Source of the DNA: Neisseria chenwenguii
Lineage (GTDB): Bacteria; Pseudomonadota; Gammaproteobacteria; Burkholderiales; Neisseriaceae
DNA: 64,000 bases
Assembly: GCF_002216145.1 (NCBI RefSeq)
Contig: NZ_CP022278.1
Coordinates: forward strand, 1,984,001 to 2,048,000
Direction of reading: 5' to 3'
A program made the translations under genes and the position numbers. Positions within the stretch are counted from its first letter, which is position 1, and each line of letters begins with the position of its first letter. Shown here in pieces: positions 40,972 through 50,386 of the stretch. Under the pieces are notes generated by a model. The model was not told the DNA's origin. It ran no database searches and saw nothing but the letters and a program-made list of their open reading frames with translations.

Positions 40972-42633
40972 TTATTCCGCTGCCAGCGAGAGCATTTCGG
41001 CGGCGTGGCTGCGGGTAGTGTCGGTAATGGTTTCGCCGCCGAGCATCCGGGCGATTTCTTCGGTGCGGCCGTTGTTGTCCAATACTTTGATTTCGCTGAC
41101 GGTTTGTTCGCCTTCGCTGTGTTTGCTGACCTGCCAGTGGTTTTCGCCGCAGGCGGCGACTTGGGGGAGGTGGGTGACGGCGAGCACTTGGTGGGCTTTG
41201 CCGAGTTTGCGCAGGGCTTTGCCGACGGTTTCGGCGACGCCGCCGCCGATGCCGGTATCGACTTCGTCGAAAATCAGCGTGGGGACGTTGGTGTACTGGC
41301 TGGCGACGACTTGCAGCGACAGGCTGATGCGGGCGAGTTCGCCGCCGGATGCGACTTTGTTGAGCGGGCGCTCGGGGCTGCCTTTGTTGGCGGCGACTTG
41401 GAACTGTACTTGTTCCAAGCCGTGCGCAGTCGGTGATGAGGGCAGCAGCGCGATGGTGAAACTGGCGCCTTTCATGGCCAGATGCTGCATATGTTCGGTG
41501 GTTTCTGCGCCGAGCCGGCCGGCGGCCCGGTGGCGTAATGCGGACAGGACTTGCGCGGCTTCTTGGTAGTCGGCATGGCTTTGGGCGACGTTTTGTTCGA
41601 GCGCAGCCAAGTCGGTGGCGGCTTGGAGGTTTTGCAGTTTGGCGTCGATTTCGGCGAGTTTTTGCGGCAGCTCTTCAGGTTCGACGCGGTATTTGCGCGC
41701 CATGCCCATCAATTCGCCCATGCGCTGTTCCTGTGCGGCCAATTCGGCGGGGTTGAGGTCGGAACGGGCGGCAACGTCGCGCATATTGGCGCTGATTTCG
41801 CCCAGTTCGGCTTCGATGCTGGCGAGCATATTCAGGCTTTCGGCAAAACGCGGCTCGATGGATTGCAGATTGCCCAAGAGCTTTTGGCATTGGTAGATTT
41901 GGCGTTGCAGGCCGCTGTCGCCGTCTATGGTGCTGCCGACCTGTTCGGCGGCTTGCAGCAGCTCGGCGGCGTGCGCCAGCGTGTCGTGGCTTTGATTGAG
42001 GTTTTCCCACTCGCCTTGTTGCAGGTCGAGCCGGCTTAATTCGTTGAACTGCCATTCCAGCCTCTCGCGCTCGATGGCGGCGGTTTCCGACTGCGCCTGT
42101 GCTTCTTGGAGCGCTTTTTTGGCATTGACCCAGTTTTGGTAATGCTGCTTGACCGTTTCGGCCTGCGCGCTTGCGCCGGCAAATGCGTCGAGCAGGCTGC
42201 GCTGGGCGGATTCCTGGTTGAGCGAGTGGTGGGCGTTTTGGCCGTGAATATCGATCAGCTGCTCGCCCACGGCTTTAAGTTGCGCGAGTGTGGCGGCTTG
42301 GTTGTTAAGGTAGCTGCGGCTTTTGCCTTTGGCATCGATGATGCGGCGGATGCTCAATTCTTCGCTGCCGTCTTCGAGCAGTCCTTGTTCGCGTAACTGG
42401 CTTTGCAGCGCGGGCAGCGCGGAAATGTCAAACAGGGCAGACAACTGCGCTTCTTTCGCGCCGTTGCGCACCTGACTATAATCGGCTTTGTCTCCCAGCA
42501 AAAGCCCGATGGCGTCGAGCGTGATGGATTTGCCCGCGCCGGTTTCGCCGGTGAGGACGGTAAAACCGCTTTGGAAATCGAGGTTTAAATTTTCGACAAT
42601 GACAAAATCGCGTAGGGAGAGCGCCAGCAGCAT
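40972..42633 (-). CDS. recN: DNA repair protein RecN
   Basis: SMC-like ATPase of 553 residues acting early in double-strand break repair, and needed in Neisseria for transformation and oxidative resistance. Walker A TGETGAGKSITLDAIGLLLG near residue 28, coiled coils with hinge in the middle, SGGELARISLSLQVV signature and Walker B TLIFDEVDTGIGGGVAE near residue 450. The start MLLALSLRDFVIVENLNLDF matches the family. Complements comM and the DUS in a recombination-proficient host. Confidence 0.96.
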   Translation of the reverse strand: MLLALSLRDFVIVENLNLDFQSGFTVLTGETGAGKSITLDAIGLLLGDKADYSQVRNGAKEAQLSALFDISALPALQSQLREQGLLEDGSEELSIRRIIDAKGKSRSYLNNQAATLAQLKAVGEQLIDIHGQNAHHSLNQESAQRSLLDAFAGASAQAETVKQHYQNWVNAKKALQEAQAQSETAAIERERLEWQFNELSRLDLQQGEWENLNQSHDTLAHAAELLQAAEQVGSTIDGDSGLQRQIYQCQKLLGNLQSIEPRFAESLNMLASIEAELGEISANMRDVAARSDLNPAELAAQEQRMGELMGMARKYRVEPEELPQKLAEIDAKLQNLQAATDLAALEQNVAQSHADYQEAAQVLSALRHRAAGRLGAETTEHMQHLAMKGASFTIALLPSSPTAHGLEQVQFQVAANKGSPERPLNKVASGGELARISLSLQVVASQYTNVPTLIFDEVDTGIGGGVAETVGKALRKLGKAHQVLAVTHLPQVAACGENHWQVSKHSEGEQTVSEIKVLDNNGRTEEIARMLGGETITDTTRSHAAEMLSLAAE

Positions 42634-42792
42634 AGCTTATCCTTGATATAGGCCGTCTGAAAAAACGGTTTTAAACTTTTTCTGATTATAGCTAAGATTT
42701 TTTATAGTTTGAATAAGATTTTTCGTAGTTTGCTGATGATTTTGTTTAGTGTGGATTTAATTAATTGAATTTTATGGATTTGTTTTGTTACG

Positions 42793-42825
42793 AAAAGGCC
42801 GTCTGAAAGTTTCAGACGGCCTTTT
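42793..42825 (-). terminator. Inverted-DUS terminator of the GntP-type permease
   Basis: AAAAGGCCGTCTGAAA and TTTCAGACGGCCTTTT (overlapping GT loop), 8 bases past the stop. Confidence 0.85.
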
Positions 42826-42833
42826 GAATCGGT

Positions 42834-44222
42834 TTACATGAAGATGTCGAAGATGAGTACCAGCGCTAAAGCGGTGAACGATCCGATAAACGAAACCATG
42901 GTTTTGGCCATAAACTGATCTTTGACTTCTTTCAAGCCGTAGAGACCGTTGAATACCCAGAATCCGCTGTCGTTGAAATAGCTGAAAGAGACGGCACCGG
43001 CGCAGGTGGACATGGCCACGAGGGTAGGATTCAGCCCCAGTTGCGGGACGAGCGGCGCGGTTAGGGTGGCGGCGGTAATCAGGGCGACGGTGGCGCTGCC
43101 GAGTGAAATACGCATGAGTGCGGCGATAACAAACGGAATCAGGATGCCGGGCATACCGATGGTGAGAACAGCTTCGCCCAGCGCGTTACCGATACCCGCG
43201 TCGCGTACAACGTAGCCTAATGCACCGCCGGCACCCGTGATGAACAGAATCATACCGGTAGATTTCACACCTTCTTCAATCGATTTATCCAGCTCTTCTT
43301 TTGAGTGGCGTACACCCAAGCCGTAGAGGGCAATCAACAGACCGACAATCAGGGCGATAACGGGGTGGCCGATCATTTTCAGGAAAGCGGCAAATCCGTT
43401 TTCAAGTTTGAGGAAGCTGACGACGGTATTGCCCAGAATCAGAATCAGCGGAATGACAATCGGGGCAAATGAGAGGAATGCACCGGGCAGATTCATTTCT
43501 TGATAAATCCGTTCTACGTTTTCAATAGATTTGACGTATTCCTCTTTGAACTCTTTGCGTTCGAAGTCTGTGCCGTCTTCCGTCGGGATTTGATAGATTT
43601 TTTTACCCAACCATTTTGAGTAAAGTGTCGAGGCAACCAATACCGGCAGCGTCATGACCATACCCCAAAGAATCATCATGCCCATATCGACATCCAAAAT
43701 CCCGGCAACAGCCAGCGGACCCGGAGTGGGTGGAATGAAAACGTGGGCCAGTTGCAGGCCGGTTGCCATGGCTAATCCGAGGCCGATGACGCTTTTCCCC
43801 GTCATGCGGGAGAGGGATTTGGCCAACGGGGTCAGAATCACCAGCCCTGAATCGGCAAAAACAGGAATGGCGACGACATAACCGGTTAGTGCCAATGCCC
43901 ATTCTTCCTTGGCTTTACCGATGGTTTTAATGATGGAGAACGCCATTTGCTGGGCAGCGCCGGATTTTTCCAAAATGGCGCCCATCATGACGCCGAGGCC
44001 GATGATGATACCTGTGCTGCCGAGTGTGCTGCCGAAACCGCTGGTAATCGATTTGATAACGTCACCGAAGGGCAGACCACCGATCATGCCGGTTACCAAA
44101 GACGAAATAATCAGCGCAACGAAAACGTGGATGCGGGTTTTCATTGCCAGCACCAACAAAAGAATGATACCGACGGCCAAGCCGATGAGCATTTGGCCTG
44201 TGCTTACTGCTGCTGCTTCCAT
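42834..44222 (-). CDS. GntP-family sugar-acid:H+ permease
   Basis: 462-residue polytopic transporter of the GntP/GntT/DsdX family (gluconate, idonate, glycerate, D-serine and related acids). Twelve or more hydrophobic segments and family-like stretches PFGDVIKSITSGFGSTLGSTG, FIPPTPGPLAVAGIL, FITGAGGALGYVVRDAGIG and CAGAVSFSYFNDSGFWVFNGL. It lies directly downstream of gudD with a Correia element between. The neighbouring GudP transporter is broken, so this protein may be the surviving uptake route for glucarate or a related acid; that is inference. Confidence 0.85.
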   Translation of the reverse strand: MEAAAVSTGQMLIGLAVGIILLLVLAMKTRIHVFVALIISSLVTGMIGGLPFGDVIKSITSGFGSTLGSTGIIIGLGVMMGAILEKSGAAQQMAFSIIKTIGKAKEEWALALTGYVVAIPVFADSGLVILTPLAKSLSRMTGKSVIGLGLAMATGLQLAHVFIPPTPGPLAVAGILDVDMGMMILWGMVMTLPVLVASTLYSKWLGKKIYQIPTEDGTDFERKEFKEEYVKSIENVERIYQEMNLPGAFLSFAPIVIPLILILGNTVVSFLKLENGFAAFLKMIGHPVIALIVGLLIALYGLGVRHSKEELDKSIEEGVKSTGMILFITGAGGALGYVVRDAGIGNALGEAVLTIGMPGILIPFVIAALMRISLGSATVALITAATLTAPLVPQLGLNPTLVAMSTCAGAVSFSYFNDSGFWVFNGLYGLKEVKDQFMAKTMVSFIGSFTALALVLIFDIFM

Positions 44223-44300
44223 TTTTGTTTCCTTATAAAAGGTTTTATTGAAACTGACTGCCTAACATTTTCAGACGGCTTGATATGGAAAAAAGTTTTG

Positions 44301-44407
44301 TATAGAGAACTAAAATAAGAAATCTACTTCGTTGGCTGCGGCTTGCCGTACTATGTGTACTGTCTGCGCCTTGCCGCCTTATATCTTTCTTATTTGATTT
44401 CACTATT
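44301..44407. repeat. Correia repeat enclosed element, internally deleted (about 107 bp)
   Basis: Ends TATAGAGAACTAAAATAAGA and (minus strand) ATAGTGAAATCAAATAAGA; interior TCTACTTCGTTGGCTGCGG then TACTGTCTGCGCCTTGCCGCC as in the 38834 copy but missing about 50 central bases. The two lengths match the known long and short Correia classes. Confidence 0.8.
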
Positions 44408-44490
44408 AAAAAACGTTTTGCCGTTTTGCGCAGACCGCTTTCAGACGGCCTGCGCATCAACGGATACGTCAGGTAAGCAAGACGTTTGTT

Positions 44491-45819
44491 TTAACGCACC
44501 AGACACGGTTTTTTGTTGTCGAATTCCCAACCCGGAATCAGGTACTGCATCGCCATGGCGTCGTTGCGTGCGCCCAAGCCCATGTTTTTGTAGAGTTCGT
44601 GGGCTTTTTGGACTTGATCCATGTCGAGTTCAATGCCCAAACCCGGTTTTTTCGGCACTTCCACCAAGCCGCCTTTGATTTGCAGCGGTTCTTTGGTAAG
44701 CCGCTGGTTGCCTTCCTGCCAAATCCAGTGGGTGTCGATGGCGGTAATGTTGCCCGGTGCGGCTGCGGCAACATGGGTGAACATCGCCAGCGAAATATCG
44801 AAGTGGTTGTTGGAGTGCGAGCCCCAAGTCAAACCCCATTCGTGACACATTTGTGCAACGCGAACAGAACCCTGCATCGTCCAGAAATGCGGGTCGGCCA
44901 GCGGAATGTCGACGGATTGCAGCGAGATGGTGTGCCCCATCTGACGCCAGTCGGTCGCAATCATATTGGTGGCGGTCGGCAGGCCGGTGGCACGGCGGAA
45001 CTCGGCCATCACTTCGCGGCCGGAATAGCCTTGCTCCGCACCGCACGGGTCTTCGGCATAAGCCAATACGCCTTTGAGTTCCTTGCCGATTTCAACGGCT
45101 TCGGCCAACGACCAAGCACCGTTGGGGTCGAGCGTAATACGGGCTTCGGGGAATCGTTTTGCCAACGCCTTGATGGACTCGGCTTCTTCAAAACCGGCCA
45201 ACACGCCGCCTTTGAGTTTGAAATCGTTGAAACCGTATTTTTCGTAGGCGGCTTCGGCCAAACGCACCACGGAATCAGGCGTCATGGCCACTTCGTGACG
45301 CAGGCGGTACCAGTCGCAGGCATCGTTTTCCTGATTTTGGTACGGCAGGTCGGTTTTTTTGCGGTCGCCGATGAAGAAGAGATAGCCCAGCATTTCCACC
45401 GCATCGCGCTGCTGGCCGTCGCCCAAGAGCGAAGCCACGGTCACGTTCAGGAATTTGCCCAACAAATCGAGCATGGCCGCTTCGATGGCGGTTACGACGT
45501 GGATGGTGGTGCGCAGGTCGAAAGTCTGCAAACCGCGTCCGCCCGCATCGCGGTCGGCAAATTGATTGCGGACCGCAGTCATCACGTTTTTATATTCGCC
45601 GAGCGTTTTGCCGATGACCAAAGGTTTGGCATCTTCCAACGTCTGACGGATTTTTTCGCCGCCCGGCACTTCGCCCACGCCGGTGTTGCCGCTGTTGTCT
45701 TTCAGGATAACGATGTTGCGCGTGAAATAAGGGGCGTGCGCGCCGCTCAGGTTCAGCAGCATGCTGTCGTGGCCTGCAACGGGGATAACCTGCATTTCGG
45801 TAATAACGGGGGTATTCAT
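44491..45819 (-). CDS. gudD: Glucarate dehydratase
   Basis: Enolase-superfamily enzyme of 442 residues that dehydrates D-glucarate to 5-keto-4-deoxyglucarate. N-terminal capping domain ([20 protein letters not shown]), the K-X-K pair in [11 protein letters not shown], metal-binding acids in [11 protein letters not shown] and LAYAEDPCG, and the His-containing [14 protein letters not shown] region are all present. Start [11 protein letters not shown] follows AGGAGAA. Neighbours are a GntP-type permease and a deleted gudP; no aldolase or reductase of the pathway is in the window. Confidence 0.95.
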   Translation of the reverse strand: MNTPVITEMQVIPVAGHDSMLLNLSGAHAPYFTRNIVILKDNSGNTGVGEVPGGEKIRQTLEDAKPLVIGKTLGEYKNVMTAVRNQFADRDAGGRGLQTFDLRTTIHVVTAIEAAMLDLLGKFLNVTVASLLGDGQQRDAVEMLGYLFFIGDRKKTDLPYQNQENDACDWYRLRHEVAMTPDSVVRLAEAAYEKYGFNDFKLKGGVLAGFEEAESIKALAKRFPEARITLDPNGAWSLAEAVEIGKELKGVLAYAEDPCGAEQGYSGREVMAEFRRATGLPTATNMIATDWRQMGHTISLQSVDIPLADPHFWTMQGSVRVAQMCHEWGLTWGSHSNNHFDISLAMFTHVAAAAPGNITAIDTHWIWQEGNQRLTKEPLQIKGGLVEVPKKPGLGIELDMDQVQKAHELYKNMGLGARNDAMAMQYLIPGWEFDNKKPCLVR

Positions 45820-45928
45820 TTTGTTCTCCTGATTGAGATGTTTCGGATAATCTGTTTTTCAGACGGCCTCAAATAGCGGTTAGGTCGTCTGAAAATCTGT
45901 CGGTGTAGGCAGGTACGGTTAGCCCGCC

Positions 45929-46369
45929 TTAAGCAGTGTAACCATACGAACGCTTCTTCCCGAGTGATACGGTATCGAATGCGTGCTTGCGTACTACTTG
46001 TTTATAGTGGTCACTTTTACCGCTTTCTTTTTTGGCCTGATCCATGTTGACCAAACCACCGCCTTCTTCAATATATCGCACTTCCGCTTTATTGGCTTTC
46101 GGATGGTCTTTCGGGTCGTGAACCATTTTCAGCCAGGCAAGGCTAATGAGGATGCCGACCGTACCCATGGAGATGAACACGGATTCCCAGCACAATTCAC
46201 CGGCATCAAAGCCCAGCGTTTCCGACATCGGTTTGCCCGCAATCGCCAGCGTGGCGCGGTCACCATAGTTGACGTTGGTAACGAAAAAGAGCAAAGCAAC
46301 AATCATCCAGCGCACATTGGTGCGCTTCATTTCTGCACCCTCGGGCGGAACAGCGGTATTACTGCTCAT
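45929..46369 (-). pseudogene. gudP: GudP-type glucarate MFS transporter, internally deleted and truncated
   Basis: The ATG at 46369 has a good TAGGAAA site and encodes the GudP N-terminus (TNVRWMIVALLFFVTNVNYGDRATLAIAGKP). After SETLGFDAGEL the sequence jumps to a mid-protein segment (FISMGTVGILISLAWLKMVHDPKDHP...YIEEGGGLVNMDQ), losing several membrane helices, and stops about 30 residues later without the C-terminal half. About 146 residues remain of the roughly 440-450 usual. The junction keeps the frame. It cannot form a transporter. Orientation and place upstream of gudD show the original gudP-gudD order. Confidence 0.85.
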
Positions 46370-46375
46370 GGCCAA

Positions 46376-46718
46376 TTTCCTAAATGGAAGCTACTGATGA
46401 TTACGGATGAGTGCCATTATAGGGAGAGGGATAAACAAATGAATTAGCAGAAATTCTTAAAGCAACGGGGATTTATGGTAGATTTTTGTGCGAAAGCACG
46501 AAGAAGAGAAAGGGTAGGGGGAGATGCCCTGACCTTTGCGGGTTTGGTTTATTTTACGCAAAGGTCTTGGGCCTTTTGATTTTTGCAAAGTTTCAGGCCG
46601 TCTGAAACGGCTTGTTTTGCTGCTGTCCACAGGAAAAATTGAAAATGCGGACGGAGGGTTTTGTGAAGATTCAGGCTGACGGATTCCGGTTTGCCGTATT
46701 CAGACGGCCTATGTCTTG
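46376..46718. other. Intergenic stretch without a supported gene
   Basis: Contains a short hairpin TTGTGCGAAAGCACGAA (about 46485-46501), a GCAAAGGTCTT word like the IS1106-type ends (46559) and two DUS copies. No coding sequence is supported. Confidence 0.5.
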
Positions 46719-47489
46719 TCAGCGTTTGTTCCGTTCATATATAGGCATGACTTCCGGCAGTATTCTGCGGATGGCATTCATTCGGGTTTCGTTGGCAGGG
46801 TGGGTGGATAGGATGGCGATGGATGTTCCATTGCCTGCGCGGTTCATCTTTTCCCAAACGGTAAGTGCGGCCTGTGGATTGTAGCCCGCCTGCGCCATCA
46901 GCCGAACACCGCCCGCGTCGGCTTCGCTTTCCTGATGGCGGGAAAACGGTTTGGTAGCGATGAGATCCGAACCGAGCCCGACCAGATCGCCGTCCACGCC
47001 CGTCGCTCCTACCAGCAGGCTGCTGCCCAGCCCGGTCAGAAACTGTCCGCCGATGGCCTGTTTGCTGTGTTCTTGCAGGGCGTGTGTCATCTCATGACCG
47101 ATAACGGCGGCGATTTCGTCGTCGGTCAGCTTCAGGCGCTCGACCATGCCGGTGTAAACCGCCATTTTCCCGCCCGGCATGGCCCAGGCGTTCATTTCGT
47201 TACTGCGGATGACGTTCATCTGCCAGTTGAACCTGACGCCGGTTTGGTTGGCGCGGTCGGCGTAAGGACGCAGACGGTTGAATACGCGGTACACGCGCTG
47301 TGCGGTCGGCGAAGAAACGTCCAAAGCATGTTTGCTTTTCGCCTGATTGAGCACTTGGGCGTAGCTTTTTGCGGCGTTTTGGTTGAGGGTTTCGGTGTCG
47401 TAACCGACCATGTCGGCAACGGATGTGCAGCCGGCCAGCGCAGATACCAACCCCAGCCACAGATACTGTTTTTTATTGATATGTCCCAT
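46719..47489 (-). CDS. M48-family zinc metallopeptidase lipoprotein (LoiP/Oma1-like)
   Basis: 256-residue lipoprotein peptidase. Signal with lipobox LAGC (Cys21), then a peptidase M48 domain with the zinc motif GHEMTHALQEH near residue 130 and the third ligand Glu in HQESEADAGGVRLMAQAGY; the closing segment ILSTHPANETRMNAI is typical of LoiP/YggG and BepA-type proteins. It probably degrades or processes misfolded outer-membrane proteins in the periplasm. ATG 47489 has AAGGAT upstream. Downstream of pbpG after a terminator. Confidence 0.9.
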   Translation of the reverse strand: MGHINKKQYLWLGLVSALAGCTSVADMVGYDTETLNQNAAKSYAQVLNQAKSKHALDVSSPTAQRVYRVFNRLRPYADRANQTGVRFNWQMNVIRSNEMNAWAMPGGKMAVYTGMVERLKLTDDEIAAVIGHEMTHALQEHSKQAIGGQFLTGLGSSLLVGATGVDGDLVGLGSDLIATKPFSRHQESEADAGGVRLMAQAGYNPQAALTVWEKMNRAGNGTSIAILSTHPANETRMNAIRRILPEVMPIYERNKR

Positions 47490-47552
47490 TGTTAAATCCT
47501 TCCGATGGTTTTAAGAAAGTCTGAATTTGTTGCAATATAATAAATATACGGC

Positions 47553-47608
47553 AAAAGGCCGTCTGAAACATTTTCCGCAAGTTTAGGAAATATTTCAGAC
47601 GGCCTTTT
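47553..47608 (-). terminator. Inverted-DUS terminator of pbpG
   Basis: AAAAGGCCGTCTGAAA and TTTCAGACGGCCTTTT separated by about 24 bases that form a smaller inner stem (ATTTTCC/GGAAAT). Confidence 0.75.
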
Positions 47609-47636
47609 GGTTCCAACCGCCGAGCGCGGATGAGGA

Positions 47637-48584
47637 TTAAGAACGGCGCTGCTGCGACATCCAGGATTCAATCCGGCGCGCATCGTTTACGCGCGTGGTT
47701 GAAGAGGGCGAGTTGAGCAGAACGATGGTAATCGGTTGGTTTTGAACATTGGCTTTGACCACCATCGAGCGGCCGGCTTCGCGGATGTAGCCGGTTTTCT
47801 GCAATTCGATGTTCCAGCCACCTTCGCGTACCAGTGCGTTGGAGTTTTTATAGCTTTGGCGGCGGCCTGAAGCGGTATAGACCGAGCCGTAGTTTGAAGT
47901 CGAATTCTGACGGATTTGCGGGTATTTGCTGGCGGCGGCAACCATGCGGCTCAAGTCGTGCGCAGTCGAGACGTTGCGCGAATCCAAACCGGTCGGCTCG
48001 TAGAAACGGCTGTTGTTCATGCCGAGGCTGCGGGCTTTTGCGTTCATTGCGGCGACAAACGCGCCCATACCACCCGGATAGGTGCGTGCAAGCGCATGAG
48101 TGGCACGATTTTCGCTGCTCATCAGACTCAGGTGCAGCAATTCGCGGCGGCTGATGGAAGAGCCGACGCTCAGGCGGCTGCCGGTGCCTTTCAGGCGGTC
48201 GATTTCGTCAGGGGTGATTGTGATCATTTCGTTCATGTTCAGCTTGGCATCAAGCGTAACCATCGCGCTCATCAGCTTGGAAATCGAGGCAATCGGCATC
48301 ACGCGATTGGCATTTTTCTGATACAGCACTTCGCCCGTTTTATTGTTCATAATCAGCGCAGACTGCGAAGACAGTAGCGGGCCGGCAATGGCGGCTTGGG
48401 CTTCGACCTGCTGCGCTTTGCTGATGGCAAGCGCTTCCAGCGGGTCTTGCTGGGTCGGATAATTTTGTTCTAAAAACTGGCCCAAAACGTCCATATCGTC
48501 TGCTGCGACGGGCATGGCCGCCATCGCCAGAGCCGCACCCAGACAGGCGGCACTGATTTTTTTATAAAACTTGGTCATCGACAT
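47637..48584 (-). CDS. pbpG: D-alanyl-D-alanine endopeptidase (PBP7-type)
   Basis: Periplasmic low-mass penicillin-binding protein, 315 residues, that cuts peptide cross-links in peptidoglycan. Signal peptide MSMTKFYKKISAACLGAALA with cleavage near PVAA; active-site SxxK as SISK (in MPIASISKLMSAM), SxN as SEN (LMSSENRATHALA) and KTG (ELQKTGYIREAG). Matches E. coli PbpG and neisserial PBP4. Two possible starts (48584 and 48578) differ by two codons. Monocistronic, divergent from clpX. Confidence 0.93.
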   Translation of the reverse strand: MSMTKFYKKISAACLGAALAMAAMPVAADDMDVLGQFLEQNYPTQQDPLEALAISKAQQVEAQAAIAGPLLSSQSALIMNNKTGEVLYQKNANRVMPIASISKLMSAMVTLDAKLNMNEMITITPDEIDRLKGTGSRLSVGSSISRRELLHLSLMSSENRATHALARTYPGGMGAFVAAMNAKARSLGMNNSRFYEPTGLDSRNVSTAHDLSRMVAAASKYPQIRQNSTSNYGSVYTASGRRQSYKNSNALVREGGWNIELQKTGYIREAGRSMVVKANVQNQPITIVLLNSPSSTTRVNDARRIESWMSQQRRS

Positions 48585-48757
48585 AACAAACTCTCAAAAT
48601 CAAAAAATGCGTGTTGAATCAAGTGGAAACAATTTTATAATTTTGTGCGCTTTCTTTTTTCTTGTAAAGCAACATCTTGAATTTTTGCGATTGTTTGCAA
48701 CATTTATCTCAATAATAATGCTAAATAAATTAAAATTGCAACAATTACCCGCGAAAT

Positions 48758-48786
48758 TTGATAAACCCCGAGATACTTATTATAAT
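48758..48786 (+). promoter_or_regulatory. Promoter of clpX
   Basis: TTGATA (48758-48763), 17-base spacer, TATAAT (48781-48786): close to the sigma70 consensus. Lies in the AT-rich pbpG-clpX gap, about 80 bases before the ATG. Confidence 0.75.
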
Positions 48787-48866
48787 TTTCAGCTTTCTCT
48801 GCGGGTATTTTCCCCCGCTCCACCGCCCATCTCATTTTAAATTAAATTTTTAAAGAACAAATCTCC

Positions 48867-50132
48867 ATGTCTGAAGAAAAACGCTTCTGCTCCTTCTGCG
48901 GTAAATCCGAAAACGAAGTCAAAAACCTGATTGAAGGCGAAAGCGCCTTTATCTGCAACGAGTGCGTCGAAACCTGCGGCACCATGCTGCACGGCACCGA
49001 AAGCGGCGAAACCGCCGAAACTGCCGCCGTTCAAAGCGAAGAGGGCGGCAAACTGCCTACGCCCGCCGAAATCGTCGCCAACCTTGACGACCACGTTATC
49101 GGCCAAGAGCAGGCCAAAAAAGCGCTGGCGGTTGCCGTTTACAACCACTACAAACGCCTGCGCCACCCCAAAGCGGGTGGCAACGTCGAATTATCCAAAT
49201 CCAACATCCTGCTCATCGGCCCGACCGGCTCGGGCAAGACCCTGCTGGCGCAATCACTGGCGCGCAAATTAAACGTGCCGTTTGTGATGGCCGACGCCAC
49301 CACGCTCACCGAAGCCGGCTATGTCGGCGAAGACGTCGAACAAATCATCACCAAACTCTTGGGTAAATGCGATTTTAACGTTGAAAAAGCCCAACGCGGC
49401 ATCGTTTACATCGACGAAATCGACAAAATTTCCCGCAAAAGTGACAACCCCTCGATTACCCGCGACGTATCGGGCGAAGGCGTGCAGCAGGCGCTGTTGA
49501 AACTGATCGAAGGCACGGTTGCCAGCGTTCCCCCGCAAGGCGGCCGCAAACATCCGAATCAGGAATTTATCAACGTCGATACCACCAACATCCTCTTCAT
49601 CTGCGGCGGCGCATTTGCCGGCTTGGAAAAAGTCATCCGCCAGCGTACTGAAAAAGGCGGCATCGGCTTCGGTGCCGCGGTGCACAGCAAAGACGAAGAC
49701 GCGAAAATCACCGAGCTCTTCAACATCGTCGAACCCGAAGACCTGATCAAATTCGGCCTGATTCCTGAATTAATTGGCCGTCTGCCCGTAATCGCTACGC
49801 TGGCGGAATTGGACGAAGACGCGCTCATCAACATCCTGACCGAGCCGAAAAACGCGCTGGTCAAGCAGTATCAGACACTCTTCGGCATGGAAGACACCGA
49901 GTTGGAATTTGAACAAGACGCGCTGCGCAGCATTGCCAAGCTGGCGATGGAACGCAAAACCGGCGCCCGCGGCCTGCGCTCGATTGTCGAACGCTGCCTG
50001 CTCGAAACCATGTACTGCCTGCCTGATTTGCATGATGTAAAAAAAGTCGTCATCGGCAAAAACGTGGTCGAGAAAAACGAAGCGCCGAAACTGCTTCTTG
50101 CCGACGGCAGCGAATACAGCGCGACGGAATAA
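48867..50132 (+). CDS. clpX: ClpXP ATP-dependent protease unfoldase subunit
   Basis: AAA+ unfoldase of 421 residues that feeds substrates to ClpP. N-terminal zinc-binding domain with four Cys ([11 protein letters not shown]...ICNECVETC, residues 8-37), Walker [16 protein letters not shown], Walker [12 protein letters not shown], the IGFGA-type ClpP loop (GGIGFGAAV) and sensor [15 protein letters not shown] 48867 opens [14 protein letters not shown] as in relatives. clpP is not adjacent, unlike in many bacteria. Its own promoter and terminator make it monocistronic. Confidence 0.97.
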   Translation: MSEEKRFCSFCGKSENEVKNLIEGESAFICNECVETCGTMLHGTESGETAETAAVQSEEGGKLPTPAEIVANLDDHVIGQEQAKKALAVAVYNHYKRLRHPKAGGNVELSKSNILLIGPTGSGKTLLAQSLARKLNVPFVMADATTLTEAGYVGEDVEQIITKLLGKCDFNVEKAQRGIVYIDEIDKISRKSDNPSITRDVSGEGVQQALLKLIEGTVASVPPQGGRKHPNQEFINVDTTNILFICGGAFAGLEKVIRQRTEKGGIGFGAAVHSKDEDAKITELFNIVEPEDLIKFGLIPELIGRLPVIATLAELDEDALINILTEPKNALVKQYQTLFGMEDTELEFEQDALRSIAKLAMERKTGARGLRSIVERCLLETMYCLPDLHDVKKVVIGKNVVEKNEAPKLLLADGSEYSATE

Positions 50133-50185
50133 AACTAAATATCTGACAAAAGCAAAAATAGCGTTTCAAGTTGAGAAGTAACTGC

Positions 50186-50218
50186 CGAAGGCCGTCTGAA
50201 AATTTCAGGCGGCCTTCG
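50186..50218 (+). terminator. Inverted-DUS terminator after clpX
   Basis: CGAAGGCCGTCTGAAA pairs with TTTCAGGCGGCCTTCG (one wobble). Confidence 0.75.
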
Positions 50219-50275
50219 ACTTTGCAGCCCTTTGGCATGATTCGTTTTTTCTGACTACATCCGACAACATGACGA

Positions 50276-50329
50276 TTCACATTTTGTAAAAATTAGTCTA
50301 TGATTACAGACAAGATTGTTTACAATCTT
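50276..50329 (+). promoter_or_regulatory. Promoter and palindromic operator candidate of acnB
   Basis: TTCACA (50276-50281), 17 bases, TATGAT (50299-50304), followed by the palindrome AAGATTG-TTTA-CAATCTT (50312-50329) starting at about +1. A regulator or RNA hairpin could act here. Confidence 0.55.
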
Positions 50330-50386
50330 CCGTCTGCAAACTGCTTGCAGTTTTTCAGAAGAAAAACACGATAAGGAACAAATGAG

